Notes under the pieces: model-generated
What the model saw: only the letters and a program-made list of their open reading frames with translations
The model's database searches: none
Told to the model about the DNA's origin: nothing
In this document: in pieces, positions 21,480-32,320 of the stretch
Numbering within the stretch: position 1 is the stretch's first letter
How the letters are laid out: each line of letters begins with the position of its first letter
Assembly: GCF_037893015.1 (NCBI RefSeq)
Contig: NC_133661.1
Span: forward strand, 241,373,105 to 241,437,104
Reading direction: 5' to 3'
Source: Macrotis lagotis
Taxonomy: Eukaryota; Chordata; Mammalia; Peramelemorphia; Peramelidae
DNA length: 64,000 nt
Program-made: the position numbers and the translations under genes

Positions 21480-22810
21480 CTGTAAATTCTGTTCTTTTTC
21501 TCCCTTTTAATCCCTCCTAATTAGGATCAAGAAGTTTGTTCAGTTTGGGATCTCCTCAATTCCATCTCCAGTTAATCTGACCTCTTCACCTCTCATATTT
21601 CCTCTTGAGTTTGATAGATTGCTACATCAAATACTTTGTAGGTATAAGGAGGTGTGTAGGTGTACTTGTTCAACTCTACTTTGTTATACAAAAGATAAGG
21701 GTTCATCTAATACCTGCTCTACCTATCTCTTTCTCTTTGTTCGTAGACTCTTCTTTTCATACACCCCAGTTTGAAAAGTAAGTTCCACCCTGTTCTGTGT
21801 CCTTTCTACTCCACTGCATTTCTCTTTTCACTTTTTCTCTCTTCTCTTAAAATCTTCAGAAAAGGAGCCTGTTTACAAGGAATTCTGGATTGTTGTTTTT
21901 TAAATTTTTTTGTTTTTTCATTTTACCTTCTCAGTACCCCCCCTTTTTCTAGGGTTTTTTTTGCAAGGCAATGGGGTTAAGTGCTTTGCACAAGGACACA
22001 AAGATAGGTAATTACTAAGTGTCTGAGGCTGGATTTGAACTCAGATACCAGGGCATGTGCTCTATACCCTTTGAAAGCATGAAAGATCTGAAAGGGTACA
22101 TTGCTTCTCCCATTAATATTATTATGTTATACAAACCCTTGCATTTCCTCAAATAAATTGCCTTTCTAGGTTTCTTTTGACTCTTGTGTTTGTATTTCAA
22201 AGTTTTAGCTCAGCTCTGGTCTTTTTATCAGAAACATTTAAGATCATATTTTATAAAGGTTCCATTTTGTAAGCTGTAATATTATATTCAGCTTTGTGTA
22301 GGGTAGGCTATCTTACCCTCTTGGTTATAAGTACTTTTTAAAAAATGAACTTGATTGTATTTTGTTGTTTCATGAGCCACTTCTTTATGCTTACAGTGAT
22401 TTTTATTTTACTTAGGCAATGTGTATTTGGGTTATAACCTTCCTAGGATTTTTTCCTTGAGCATTAATTCCCAAAGATAGAGTCTTCACTTTGTCATTAG
22501 TTTCTAATAGATCTGTTCACTTTTCATTTATGATTTTTCAAAACGATGTCTGAGATTTTTAAAAAATATAATAGTTTTCAGAGACTTAATAATTCATAAA
22601 TTCTCTCCTCAGTTTTTTTTAATATGCTACTTTACATTTTATTTTTTCAGGTAATATGGTGTGCTGACTCCAGAAGTCATTGATCTTGGTTTGATTTATT
22701 GTAATTTTCAAGCAGTCTGTTATCTGCTTATGGTTTACCTCTCTTTTTAAAGCTATTTTTCTTTCTAATTCTTTCTTCTGGAGTTTTATTTGATTTTTTC
22801 CCATCATTCA
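21480..22810 (-). repeat. Old L1 ORF1/inter-ORF remnant
   Basis: T-rich + strand resembling the region 18650-19900 of the full-length L1 in order: 'acctgctctacctatctctt' type spacer, 'ctctggtctttttatcagaaacatttaag', then a coiled-coil-like antisense stretch near 22680-22800 ('tttctttctaattctttctt'). Highly diverged; being adjacent to an L1 3' end without ORF2 suggests an internal deletion or a half-L1 (HAL1-like) element. Confidence 0.4.
21945..22068 (-). mobile_element. WSINE1-like SINE, diverged
   Basis: 'ttttgcaaggcaatggggtt', 'aggtaattactaagtgtctg', 'aggctggatttgaactcaga' are clear, but the 3' (head) part is shortened to 'gtgctctata'. It is more decayed than the other copies. Confidence 0.8.
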
Positions 22811-23624
22811 TATATATATATATATAAAATCATTTGGAAAATTCATTTTTGACTTGGGGTACTTGACTAGGTTGTTCTACTAACCCCGGCATTCAAGGAT
22901 TGGATGCCCCAGTATTGTTGAAATTCAGAACACTGAATTTTCAGGGCCCTTATGACATCTTAAGACAGCACTGGGAACCTTGGAGCTCCTAGGTTTAGGC
23001 AGGCCTATAACATAGCTATGCCACTGGGGTTGCTTGTATTCCCAAAGTTTCCTACATATGTGCTTTGACAGTATGTATCCCTTTGACCATTTTTAGGGAG
23101 AAACTTCAGCTCTGCTCCTCCAAATTCAGAGCCTTGAAGTCTATACACACTACAGGTCCATCTTTGATTGGACTAGGATTTTTTTCAGTTTTTAAAGTTA
23201 GATACCTGAAAATACATGATATTTATCTTAGTTGTTGAATGTTCACAGTTTAATTTTCTTATCTGACAATTCAGTTTTTCTAGCATCATTAATAGTAAAA
23301 TGAAATGAACTGAGCATCTTTATCTTCTCTGTTAACATCCTTTCAGACCCAATAAATTGATACCACCTGCATTCTTTCTCCTGAAGTGCTGCTTCCTCTA
23401 CATTGTCTTTTTCCTTACTTCAACCATAAGACTCAAAGTTTCATTCTGATCCATTGCTACCAACTATTTCAAAGTTGTTTTTTATCTGCTTCATTTAAAA
23501 GTCACTATTCAACTATTGTTTTCTCCAAAAGAATGCATGAAACTCATTAATCTTTTTTAGAATCCTATTTTCCTTTATAAGATTAGGGTCCTCATTTTTT
23601 TTTCTTTTTCTTTTTTTTTTTTTT
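22811..23624. other. Unassigned interval with (AT)n
   Basis: Begins with a short (TA)n at 22811-22827; the rest has no recognised gene. Moderate GC at 22850-23160 could be the 5' UTR part of the preceding L1 remnant, which I cannot confirm. Confidence 0.4.
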
Positions 23625-23780
23625 AACTTATTTTAGGATACTGGAGTGGTTTGGCATTTCCTCCTCCAGATCAATTTTACAAGTGATGAACTAAGGCTAA
23701 CAGGATTAAATGACCTGCCCAGGGTCACAGCTATTAAGTGATTCGAACTTCATCCATTGAGTCACCTAGATGCCTCTAGG
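23625..23780 (-). mobile_element. MAR1-type SINE, shortened
   Basis: 'actggagtggtttggcattt', 'cctcctccagatcaatttta', 'gacctgcccagggtcacagc', 'catccattgagtcacctaga' are the antisense MAR1 order. Confidence 0.8.
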
Positions 23781-24083
23781 ATAAATTCAACTGGTAGTTT
23801 CATTAGTTTTCTTTTTATTTCAGTATTTCAGTTTTTTTCCTTTCATTTTTTTTGAGTAGCGACTTTATTTTTTTTATCCATATGCACATGTTTATTTTTA
23901 AATTATAAAATTTCCTTCCACCCTTCCTTCCACTCCCCTGCTCAGTGGCCAACAGTCAGGTTAGTATTGTATTTACACAATTGTGTTAAGCATATTAACA
24001 GGTTAGCCATTTTCAGTATGAGGGATTAGGATTAAGGGAAAGAAATACATAAAGTGTTCATCAGAATCTGAAGGGCTAGGGTT

Positions 24084-24130
24084 TTTTGCTGTTATTTTGC
24101 TTTGCTTTGTTTTGTTTTGTTTTGTTTTTC
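24084..24130. repeat. (TTTTG)n / (CTTTG)n microsatellite
   Basis: Pentamer run of ttttg preceded by ctttg units, inside the 3' UTR of the older L1. Confidence 0.9.
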
Positions 24131-25330
24131 TTCCTCTGGATGGGGATAACATTGTCCATAGCCAGTCTAATACATTTGTCCTATCTCTCTGAACTGCCAA
24201 GAGGAGCTGCTTCCTTCAAGGTTGATCATCTCACAATGTTGTTAATGTGCCCATTTTTCTCTTGGTTCTGCTCTCTTCACTCAGCATCAGATCCTGTTTC
24301 TCGTTCCATGTTTCTCTATAGAGTCTGACCATTTATGATTTCTTATAGAACAATAATATTCCATAATATTCATGGACCATAACTTGTTTAGCCATTCCCC
24401 TATTGATAAACATCCCCTCAATTTCTAATTATTTGCCACTACAACTCCCATTTTTATGCTTTCTTCTACATACAGACATAGAATTGGAATTGCTGGGTCA
24501 AAGGGTATGAACACTTTCATCACTCTTTGGGCATAGTTCTATATTGCTCTCCAGAATGTTTGGATTTGTCCACCAGCAATGCATCATTGTCCCAAACCTT
24601 CCACAACCTCTCTGGCATTAATTGTTTTCCCTTTTTCTCATCTTGGCCAATTTGATAGGTGGGAGGTGATACCTCATAGGTGTTTTAATTTGCATTTGTC
24701 TGATATATAATGATTTGGAGCATTTTTTCATATGATTTTATATATATATATATATATATCTTTAATTTCTTCATTTGAAAACTGTCTATCCATATCTTTT
24801 GACCATTTAAAATTGGGGAATGACTTGTGACCTTATAAATTTGATGCAATTCTCAATGTATTTTAGAAATGAGGCCTTTATCCTAGTTGTGAAGATTGTT
24901 TCCCAGCTTTCTGTTTTCCTTCTAATTTTGGCAGCATTGATTTTATTAGTGCAAACTCTTTTTAATGTAATATAATCAGAATCATTCATTTTTCAGTTTA
25001 TAATGTATTCCAATTCTTTTTTAGTCATAAATTTATCCCCTTTCCATAGATCTGATAGATCTATTTTTGATTTATGAATTTATCTATGGTGTCATCCTTT
25101 ATATCTAAATCCTATACCCATTTTGACCTTCTTTTGGTATAGGGTGTGAGCTATGGTTCTATGCCTAGTTTTTGCCATACTATTTTCCAGTTTTCCCACA
25201 ATTTTTCTCAAATAGTGAGTTCTTATCCCAGAAACTGATATTTTGGGTTTGTCAAAGTGGATTGCTTTAGTCATTTGCTGCAGTTTCTTTTGAACCTGTC
25301 CTAATCCACTGATGCATTACTTTATTTCTT

Positions 25331-25478
25331 TTTTAGGATTTTTCAAGGCAAATGGCATTAAGTGGCTTGCCCAATGCCACACAGCTGGGTGATTATTAAG
25401 TGTCTGAGGCTGTATTTGAACTCAGGTACTCCTGACTCCAGGGCTAATGCTCTATCCACTGCACCACCTAGCTGCCCC
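25331..25478 (-). mobile_element. WSINE1-like SINE nested in L1
   Basis: Full antisense copy; 15-bp duplication attactttatttctt (25316-25330) and attactctatttctt (25479-25493), one mismatch. Confidence 0.94.
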
Positions 25479-26732
25479 ATTACTCTATTTCTTAACCATT
25501 ACCAGGCAGTTTTGATGACTGCTGCTTTGTAGTATAGTTTGAGATCACCTTCTTTTACATTTTTTTTTATCCATTCCCTTGGCCTTTTGTTGCTCCAGAT
25601 GAATTTTGCTACTATTTTTCCTAGCTCAGTAAGGTAGTTATTTGGTAGATTGATTGGTATGACACTGAATAAGTAATTTAATTTGGGTAGAATTGTCATT
25701 TTGATTCTATTAGCTTGACCTTTCCATGAGAAATAGACATTTTTCCAATTATTTAGACTGTCTTTATTTGGGTGAGAAGTGTTCATGCAGTTTCTGGGTT
25801 TGTCTTGGGAGGTAAATTCCCAAATATTTAATGTTATCTACAGTTACTTTAAATGGATTTTCTCTTTCTATGTCTTGTTCTTGAACTTTGTTGTTCATAT
25901 ATAGAAATGCTGATAATTTGTTGGTTTATTTTATATCCTGCGACTTTGCTGAATTTATTAATTGTTTCAAGGAGTTTTTTAGATGATTTTCTCTGGTTCT
26001 CTAAGTATACCATCATATCAAATGCAAAGAGTGAAAGCTTTGCTTCCTCATTGCCATTTCTAATTCCTTCAATTTCTTTTTCTTCTCTTATTCTTACAGC
26101 TAGCATTTCTAAAACTGTATTGAATAGTAATGGTGATAATGGGCATCTTTGTTTCACCTCTGATTTTATTAGAAAAGCTCTGAGTTTATTCCCATTACAT
26201 ATAATATTTGTCGATGTTTTAGATAGATACTATTTATTATTTTAAAGAAAACTCCATTTATTCCTAAACTTTCTAGTGTTTTTAATAGGAATGGGTGTTG
26301 TATTTTATCACATGCTTTCTCAGTATCTATTGAGTCTATTGACTCAGTATCTATTGATTTCTGTTGGTTTTCCTACTTATACATTCAATTATATTGAGTA
26401 TTTTCCTAATATTAAAACATCCCTGCCTACCTGGTATAAATCCTATCTGATCATGGTGCATTATCCTCCTAATAACTTGCTGTAATCTCATTGCTAAAAT
26501 TTTATTTAAGGTTTTTGCATCAATATTCATTAGGGAGATTGGTATATAATTTTCATTCTTTTGATTCTTCCTGGTTTACTTTTCAGTACCATGTTGATGT
26601 CATAAAAGGAGTTTGACAGAACTCCTTCCTCTCCTATTTTTAAAAATAGTTTTTGTAGAATAGGAATTAATTGTTCCTTAAATGTTTGGTAGAATTCACT
26701 TATAAATCCATCTGGACCTGAAGATGTTTTCT

Positions 26733-26894
26733 TTTTTTTTTCTTTATTTTTTTAAAGATCTTTGCATGGCAAATGGGGTTAAGTAGCTTGCCCAAGGCCA
26801 TACAGCTAGGTAATTATTGAGTGTCTGATTTGAACTCAGGTACTCCTGACTCCAGGGCTGGTGCTCTATCTACTGTGCCACCTAGCCACCCCAT
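26733..26894 (-). mobile_element. WSINE1-like SINE nested in L1
   Basis: Antisense copy starting with a long T run and 'atctttgcatggcaaatggg', ending 'cactgtgccacctagccacc'. Flanks gaagatgttttct (26720-26732) and ggagttgttttct (26895-26907) are an imperfect duplication. Confidence 0.92.
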
Positions 26895-27590
26895 GGAGTT
26901 GTTTTCTCATGGAGTTTACTGATTGTTTCTTCAATTTCTTTTTCTGAAATGGTGTTAAGTAATTCATCTCCTCTTCTGTTAATCTGGACAGTTAATTTTT
27001 GTAAATATTTATCCATTTCACTTAGGTTATCCAATTTATTGGCATACAGTCCAGCAAAGTAGCTCCGAATTATCTTTTTAATTTCTTCCTCAACAGGTGG
27101 TTAATTCACCATTTTCATTTTTGATAATGTTAATTTGGTTATCTTTCTTTTTTTAATCAGATTAACCAAAGATTTGTCTATTTTATTGTTTATTTTTCAT
27201 AAAACCAACTCAGTTTTATTTATGAGATCAATAATTTTCTTGCTTTCAATTTTATTAATCCCCTTGATTTTCAGAATTTTTAATTTGTTATTTAATTGGG
27301 GATCTTTAATTTTATTTTCCTAGCTTTTTTTAGTTGTATACCCAATTCATTGATGTTCTCTTTCTCTATTTTATTCATATAGGCATTTAGAGATATAACA
27401 TTTCCCCTCAAAACTTCTTGGCTACATCCTATAAATTTTGGTATGATATTTCATTAAGTATCATTTTCTTGGATATAATTATTGATTATTTATATCATTT
27501 GCTGGTTGATCCACCCATTATTTAAGATGAAGTTATTGAATTTTCAATTAATTTTTGGTTTGTCTTTCCATGATCTTTTGTTACATGACC

Positions 27591-28200
27591 CTTTCATTTC
27601 TTTTTAATGAGGAATAGTTGTCTGAAATTCAGATTGAAGGTCTCTTCCTGACTTATTGTATAATTTCTTTTGTAACTTTTTACATGAGCTAAACTTGGGG
27701 TTCATTGATATTGACATTTTTATGAATTCCATCAATCTGTTCTTTGTTATCTCCTTTCAATACTTCACAGCAATTTTCTTTTGTGATTTCCTGAAACTTG
27801 ATATTCAGGTTTAGTGTTCCATTGAGTTGGGTTTTTTTAGGTTTTTTTTTTTTGTAAGGCAAATGGGGTTAAGTGGCTTGCCCAAGGCCACACAGCTAGG
27901 TAATTATTAAGTGTCTGAGACCAGATTTGAACTCAGGTACTCCTGACTCCAGGGCTGGTGCTTTATTCACTACACCACCTAGCCACCCCTCCATTGAGTT
28001 TTTCTAGGGCACTAATTCTTAGAATTTCTCTTCAAGTCCTGATTTCTAGTCAACTGTTTGATTAAAAAAAAATAATTCATATTTTCTTACAGCTTTCCTA
28101 TATTTTACTTTTGCTTTGTTTTATTTTCTCTCCTTCATTTTTTTTCTTGGAATGTCTATGGCTTTGCTAAATTTTCTGACTTTTAATCTAAGACATTTCA
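27591..28200 (-). repeat. Possible L1 5' part, diverged
   Basis: T-rich + strand with 'ttttgtgatttcctgaaact' and 'gatattcagg', which on the - strand reads like a diverged Lys/Glu/Asn-rich ORF1 stretch. The join with the L1 at 27590 skips the endonuclease N-terminus, so it is a deletion or a separate piece. Weak assignment. Confidence 0.3.
27829..27989 (-). mobile_element. WSINE1-like SINE
   Basis: Full antisense copy with perfect 11-bp duplication tccattgagtt at 27818-27828 and 27990-28000. Confidence 0.94.
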
Positions 28201-29279
28201 CAAAGAAGTAATTAAAGATGCTAAAAAACTGTAGATTATGCAGAACCCTTAAAACTTTTGGATCAATAACATTTTCTTCAAGAACGATAATTGCAGTTAC
28301 TAGACAAGAGGAATATCAAATAACATCACAAAAATGAAATAGATTTTAATATACAGGAAAAGATTTGCTATAGAGATGTGTGAGTTTTCCCCAAATCAGA
28401 AGTTATCTGAGTACCAGGAAATCATAAACTTGTTAGAGGTAAGATCAGAATTAACAAAGAAGAAAAATATAATAATATCTGTGATTAAAATAACTCAGTT
28501 CTGAACTATTTAAATAAGTGATTAATAAAATAAAGTAGGAAATGGATAACATATTGACATTGACATTGCTCACTGACACAGCAGACACAGCTGCCCAAAG
28601 ACAATACTAATTTAAATTAATAAACTTATTTCTAAAATTGTACAAAGGATGATGGATGATTACAAGCAGAAAGGCAATAATGAGGGAAAATAATTTAAAG
28701 AAAATTTGGCAATATATCTAATGAAACCAAACCATGTCAAGAGCATTTAAAAAATAAAAATTGAAGAGCAACAAACAGGACACAATGGAAAACATTTCAA
28801 AATGATTGTAACAAATGTTATTCTCATCATGGCCAAGGGGACTGCCACACTTGGGATCTAATACCACAGTCTTAGATGCACTTACATGGGAGGTAGAAAT
28901 AACACTAATGATAACAGACAAAAAAAATAGATTCTACCAAGTATAGATAAAGTAGAATCTATGCTAGTGACAATATAATTGTGAAGGCATTGAGGGATTG
29001 TTGTGTAAAGTACTTAAAGGAAAAGAAGATACCACAAGTATGGGGGGAGAGGAAGGAGAATCTAAGAATTTATTAATATTGAACAAAGGTGTCAGAGAAA
29101 ACATTGACAACTATTGACCTCTAACTGCCTATTATCTCATCTATTCCAAATCTTTATGTGAATCATCTTGACATTAATTGAATTCATTTTCAGTGAGGGC
29201 AATAAGTATGGAGAAAGCAAGTATAGTAAACGACAAGCTATACCTTTACCAATTCATAATTGGTAAATATAAGTTAAAA

Positions 29280-29382
29280 TTTAAAATATATATCTATATC
29301 CATATCTACATCTACATCTACATCTATATCTATATCTATCTATCCATCTATCTATTGAGATATATATATATATATATAAATT
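29280..29382. repeat. (ATCTAC/ATCTAT)n and (TA)n compound microsatellite
   Basis: Hexamer units atctac and atctat, then tatc tetramers, then a pure (TA) run at about 29361-29378. Confidence 0.92.
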
Positions 29383-29683
29383 TCCACTGTGCCTTTCTAG
29401 ATATTTGGTTCAATGGAGCAAAATGCCACCTTGTGAGTTCTTTTTCCCAAAAATGCCTCTTCCATACGTAAAAATCTTTCAAGATTGCTTTATATATATA
29501 ACAAAGAAATAACTTTGTTGAATAACTCTGTTCTTAGACATTATGCAAGTTACAAGACAGGAAGATTACCTTACCAAAAAAATTTCAGTGCTTTGATGGA
29601 GAAGATGACATTGTACTAATTTTATCAAGCCTTAGGACAAAGCTGACCTTCCTGGAAGAGATCTGTAATCATTCAAATGAGTT

Positions 29684-29730
29684 TGTTCATATAAGAAAGA
29701 CCAAATATGTTCATATAAGAAAGACCAAAT
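29684..29730 (+). repeat. 24-bp tandem duplication
   Basis: The unit beginning tgttcatataagaaagacca is present twice head to tail (29684-29707 and 29708-29730) with no mismatch, inside the RTE remnant. Confidence 0.95.
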
Positions 29731-30046
29731 GAATGGATAACACTATCGTACAGATAAAAACCTGCACTTGGATGGACAACATATAGAATTTAACATCATG
29801 TTTATTTGGAACAGATAATACAGATAGGCAGAAATTTTGGCTCATAATTGAACAAGAGGAAAAAGGACCTCTTTTTGGGAAATTCCAAATCTCTTTTAAT
29901 CAGAGATTGTCATAAAAGTAAATGCTAATCTCTTTAATGCAAACATTCTACTAGTATTGTTATATGACAGCAAAACAAGAAATATAAATGTCTCTGAGAA
30001 TTAAAAAATAAATGAATAGGTTGTAACATATGACCAATAAAAAAGT

Positions 30047-30053
30047 GTGTGTC

Positions 30054-30096
<43 letters not shown>
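30047..30096. repeat. (GT)n microsatellite
   Basis: Mostly pure GT dinucleotides after 'gtgtgtctttg'. Confidence 0.95.
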
Positions 30097-30097
<1 letters not shown>

Positions 30098-30359
30098 GTA
30101 AGGAGTAAAAGATATCATTAGGGAATCATATAATAGGAAGAAAAAAGAGGTTAATCATAGATCTCATAGGGAAGGACAAGTAGACCACCAAAATGATGTT
30201 AGGATCAAGGTCTCCAAAACATTGAGCAGATCCCCTGTAGTGAATTTGCAGAAAGTTGTAGGCAATAGTCATACAGGATGGGTAAGCATGAATTGATAAC
30301 TATGGTACCACTTGAAGGGACTTACATACTGAACAGATCACAAATCCATCTGAATGATT

Positions 30360-31330
30360 TAATTCTAAACTGTGATTCCTTTTTCTAGTTTCTCATTAAA
30401 AACTCTAATGTTACTTTCTGTGTTGTCCTTCAATAATTTTATTAATTCTTCTAACCATTTTTAGAGTTCTTCTGCCAATTAAATTCTTTTCTCCTGGGTT
30501 TTAATTATATTGTAATGTTATTATAAAAAAGAGAATCAGCCTTTTTTTCTGGAGGTTTCTCCTAGTGGTTTCCTGCCAAATTATATATTTTTATTATATT
30601 AGAAGATCCCTAATTTTCCTAAAATGTTTCTTCCTCATGTTCTCTACTGCTTTTTCTATTATTTCTTTATGGAAATTTCCTTTTTTGTTCTTTTTGAATT
30701 GTTATTTTACTTGAGGGAGGGGTTATATTTTAAACTTTTTTGAGGTAGTGAATGCTAGATTTATCTACAACCCAACTCAACTGTTTGATAAAAGTTCACA
30801 TAATATGTTTGGAATAAACCCATACATGCAAAGTGGTTTTTAACAATTCTGGTTTCCCTTTCTAATTGTCAGCAAACTATCTTCTTAATTTTACATTCTA
30901 CAATTTTGCTAGGAGTATAAAGAAAATTCTCTAGTTTGTAGTTATTAAAATAATGTTCTTCTCTTTATTAAAAAATCAGGATATTTTCCTTTGTCTAATC
31001 CTTTAACACTTCTTCAATTATCTAGAATCTTTAAAAAATCATTAAATATCATTTATCTATTCTTTTATTACTCTGAAATATCATTCATTTATGTAGTAAC
31101 TTGAATCTTGTTTGAGGATAGCAAGATTCTACCTAACTTTCCTCACTTAGTTTAGTTTATTTCTCTAAGAATTTTTTTTGTTGTCACTCTGTCTTTACAA
31201 AGAATTTTTTTTGAAAGGGAAAGGGAGAAAACAATGTATCATTTTAGTACTTCAGCATTCTCATCATTGACCATTTTCATTATCCCAATCATTCTTAGCT
31301 GTGAGGTTTTATTTAAAAAAAAATTCAGAA
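30360..31330 (-). repeat. T-rich ancient repeat, family unassigned
   Basis: 'aaaatcaggatattttcctt', 'tgtctaatcctttaacactt', 'attctcatcattgaccattt' recall a conserved mammalian LINE-like repeat read in antisense. I cannot assign the family from memory and no frame is open. Confidence 0.35.
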
Positions 31331-31479
31331 AAGACTAAGCTTTCTAGGTTCACAAACTCTTTCTTCCTGTATTTCTCAAGCTTTTCCATTCCATTTTCTC
31401 CCCTCCCCTAATATCCAATCTTTTGTCAAATCTTTTCCAATTTTACCTTTGCAGTATCTGTCATATGACCCCTTTCTTT

Positions 31480-32320
31480 CCTCTGCAATGTCACAACCAT
31501 AGTAGAGACCCTCATCACCTTGAACCATTATAATAACTTATTTATTGACCTCACTGCTTCAAGACTCTCCTTATTCCTTTCCATTCTCCCCTGAACTTTC
31601 AACTTAATCTTTCTAAAGCACAGTTATGAAAATGTCACCCACAATTCAACAAACTCAAAGGGCTCCATTTCACCTCCAGGATTAAATATAAAATCTTTTG
31701 GGGGAATTTGATGTCCTTTACCACCTGGCTTCCTCCTACCTTACACCTTACTCCTTTCTGAATATGCTTTAATCAAAGGGCACAGGCCTCCTTTCTGTTT
31801 CTTTGCAGAAAACATTCCATCTCTAAAGTTTAGGCATTTCCTTTTGTTTTAGGTTTTTGCAGGGCAAATAGGGTTAAGTGGCTTGCCCAAGGCCACACAG
31901 CTAGGTAATTATTAAGTGTCCGAGTCTGGATTTGAACTCAGGTACTCCTGGCTCTAGGGCTGGTGCTAAATGCCCCAAGTTTAGGCATTTTCATTGACTA
32001 GTCTCCCGTACCTGGTCTGCTCTCTTTTCTGGCTTCACTGACTTTTTTCAAGTCCCACCTAAGATTCCTTAATCTACAAGAAGCCTTTCATGATCCTCCT
32101 TAATTCTAGTGCCTTCCTTCTGTTGATTATCTATAATTTATCCTGCATATATTTTGTTTTACATAATTTTCATATTGTCTTAATCATTAGACTGTGAGCT
32201 CCTTGAGAGCTGGGACTGACTTTAGCCTTTCTTTTTGTAACCTGAGTCCTAGGCAGTATCTGACATAGAGCCAACCCTTAGTAGTTAAGGCTTATTGACT
32301 GGCTGACTTTTAAATTCTTT
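31480..32320 (+). mobile_element. L2 LINE 3' end, split by a SINE
   Basis: Carries the L2 3' order: 'tcaaactcaaagggctccat' region, 'aaggctcctttct' region, then after the SINE 'aagtcccacctaagattcct', 'agactgtgagctccttgaga', 'gctgggactgactttagcct' and 'ctgacatagagcc...cttattgactgg'. The last blocks are diagnostic of the L2 tail. Confidence 0.85.
31840..31976 (-). mobile_element. WSINE1-like SINE with shortened head
   Basis: Antisense copy with duplication aagtttaggcattt at 31826-31839 and 31977-31990. The tRNA-like head is missing between 'ctggtgctaa' and 'tgcccc', about 25 bases deleted. Confidence 0.93.

Larger units (their letters stand above)
23870..27590 (-). mobile_element. Old L1, 5'-truncated, with nested SINEs
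   Basis: Continuous - strand L1 from a 3' end at about 23870 (3' UTR of the same subfamily as 41215) through ORF2 to the endonuclease C-terminus near 27590 ('ttgctggttgatccacccat' parallels 17641-17670). Two SINEs are inserted (25331 and 26733), plus a (TTTTG)n and a (TA)n expansion. More diverged than the 14-20 kb L1. Confidence 0.9.
24470..27590 (-). pseudogene. L1 ORF2 remnant with altered RT active site
   Basis: Pieces of L1 reverse transcriptase are readable: [18 protein letters not shown] (about 26100-26155), [16 protein letters not shown] (about 25990-26040), GQANRIKMTILPKLNYLFSV (about 25660-25725) and NNYLTELGKIVAKFIWSN (about 25595-25650). The YADD/FADD box is FAFD at 26017-26028, so the first catalytic Asp is gone. 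Stops and frameshifts occur throughout. Within it, ctcagtatctattga is duplicated in tandem at about 26320-26357. Confidence 0.88.
28440..30350 (+). mobile_element. RTE-clade LINE remnant
   Basis: Sense-strand pieces in the order of RTE reverse transcriptase: a block around 28960-29120 reading like VKALRDCCVKYLKEKKIPQVW and NKGVRENIDNY; after a microsatellite, DGEDDIVLILSSLRTK (29592-29640); then a YDSKTRNINV-like block near 29965-29990; and VKDIIRESYNRKKK near 30105-30150. These match the RTE consensus order. Frames are interrupted many times. Confidence 0.72.
28440..30350 (+). pseudogene. RTE reverse transcriptase, decayed
   Basis: An intact RTE ORF carries an APE-type endonuclease followed by reverse transcriptase; only the RT half is recognisable here. 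The active-site box reads GEDD (29598-29609) where RTE elements have F/Y-A-D-D. Both Asp residues are still present but the two residues before them are changed. Stops, a CT/TA microsatellite (29280-29382), a 24-bp tandem duplication (29684-29730) and a (GT)n (30047-30096) interrupt it. No protein can be made. RTE elements are the presumed source of mobilisation for the MAR1-type SINEs found elsewhere in the window. Confidence 0.7.

Noticed and set aside
25853-26245. 130-codon + strand frame
   Set aside because: It is the reverse strand of the older L1 reverse transcriptase, with biased Phe/Leu/Ser composition.
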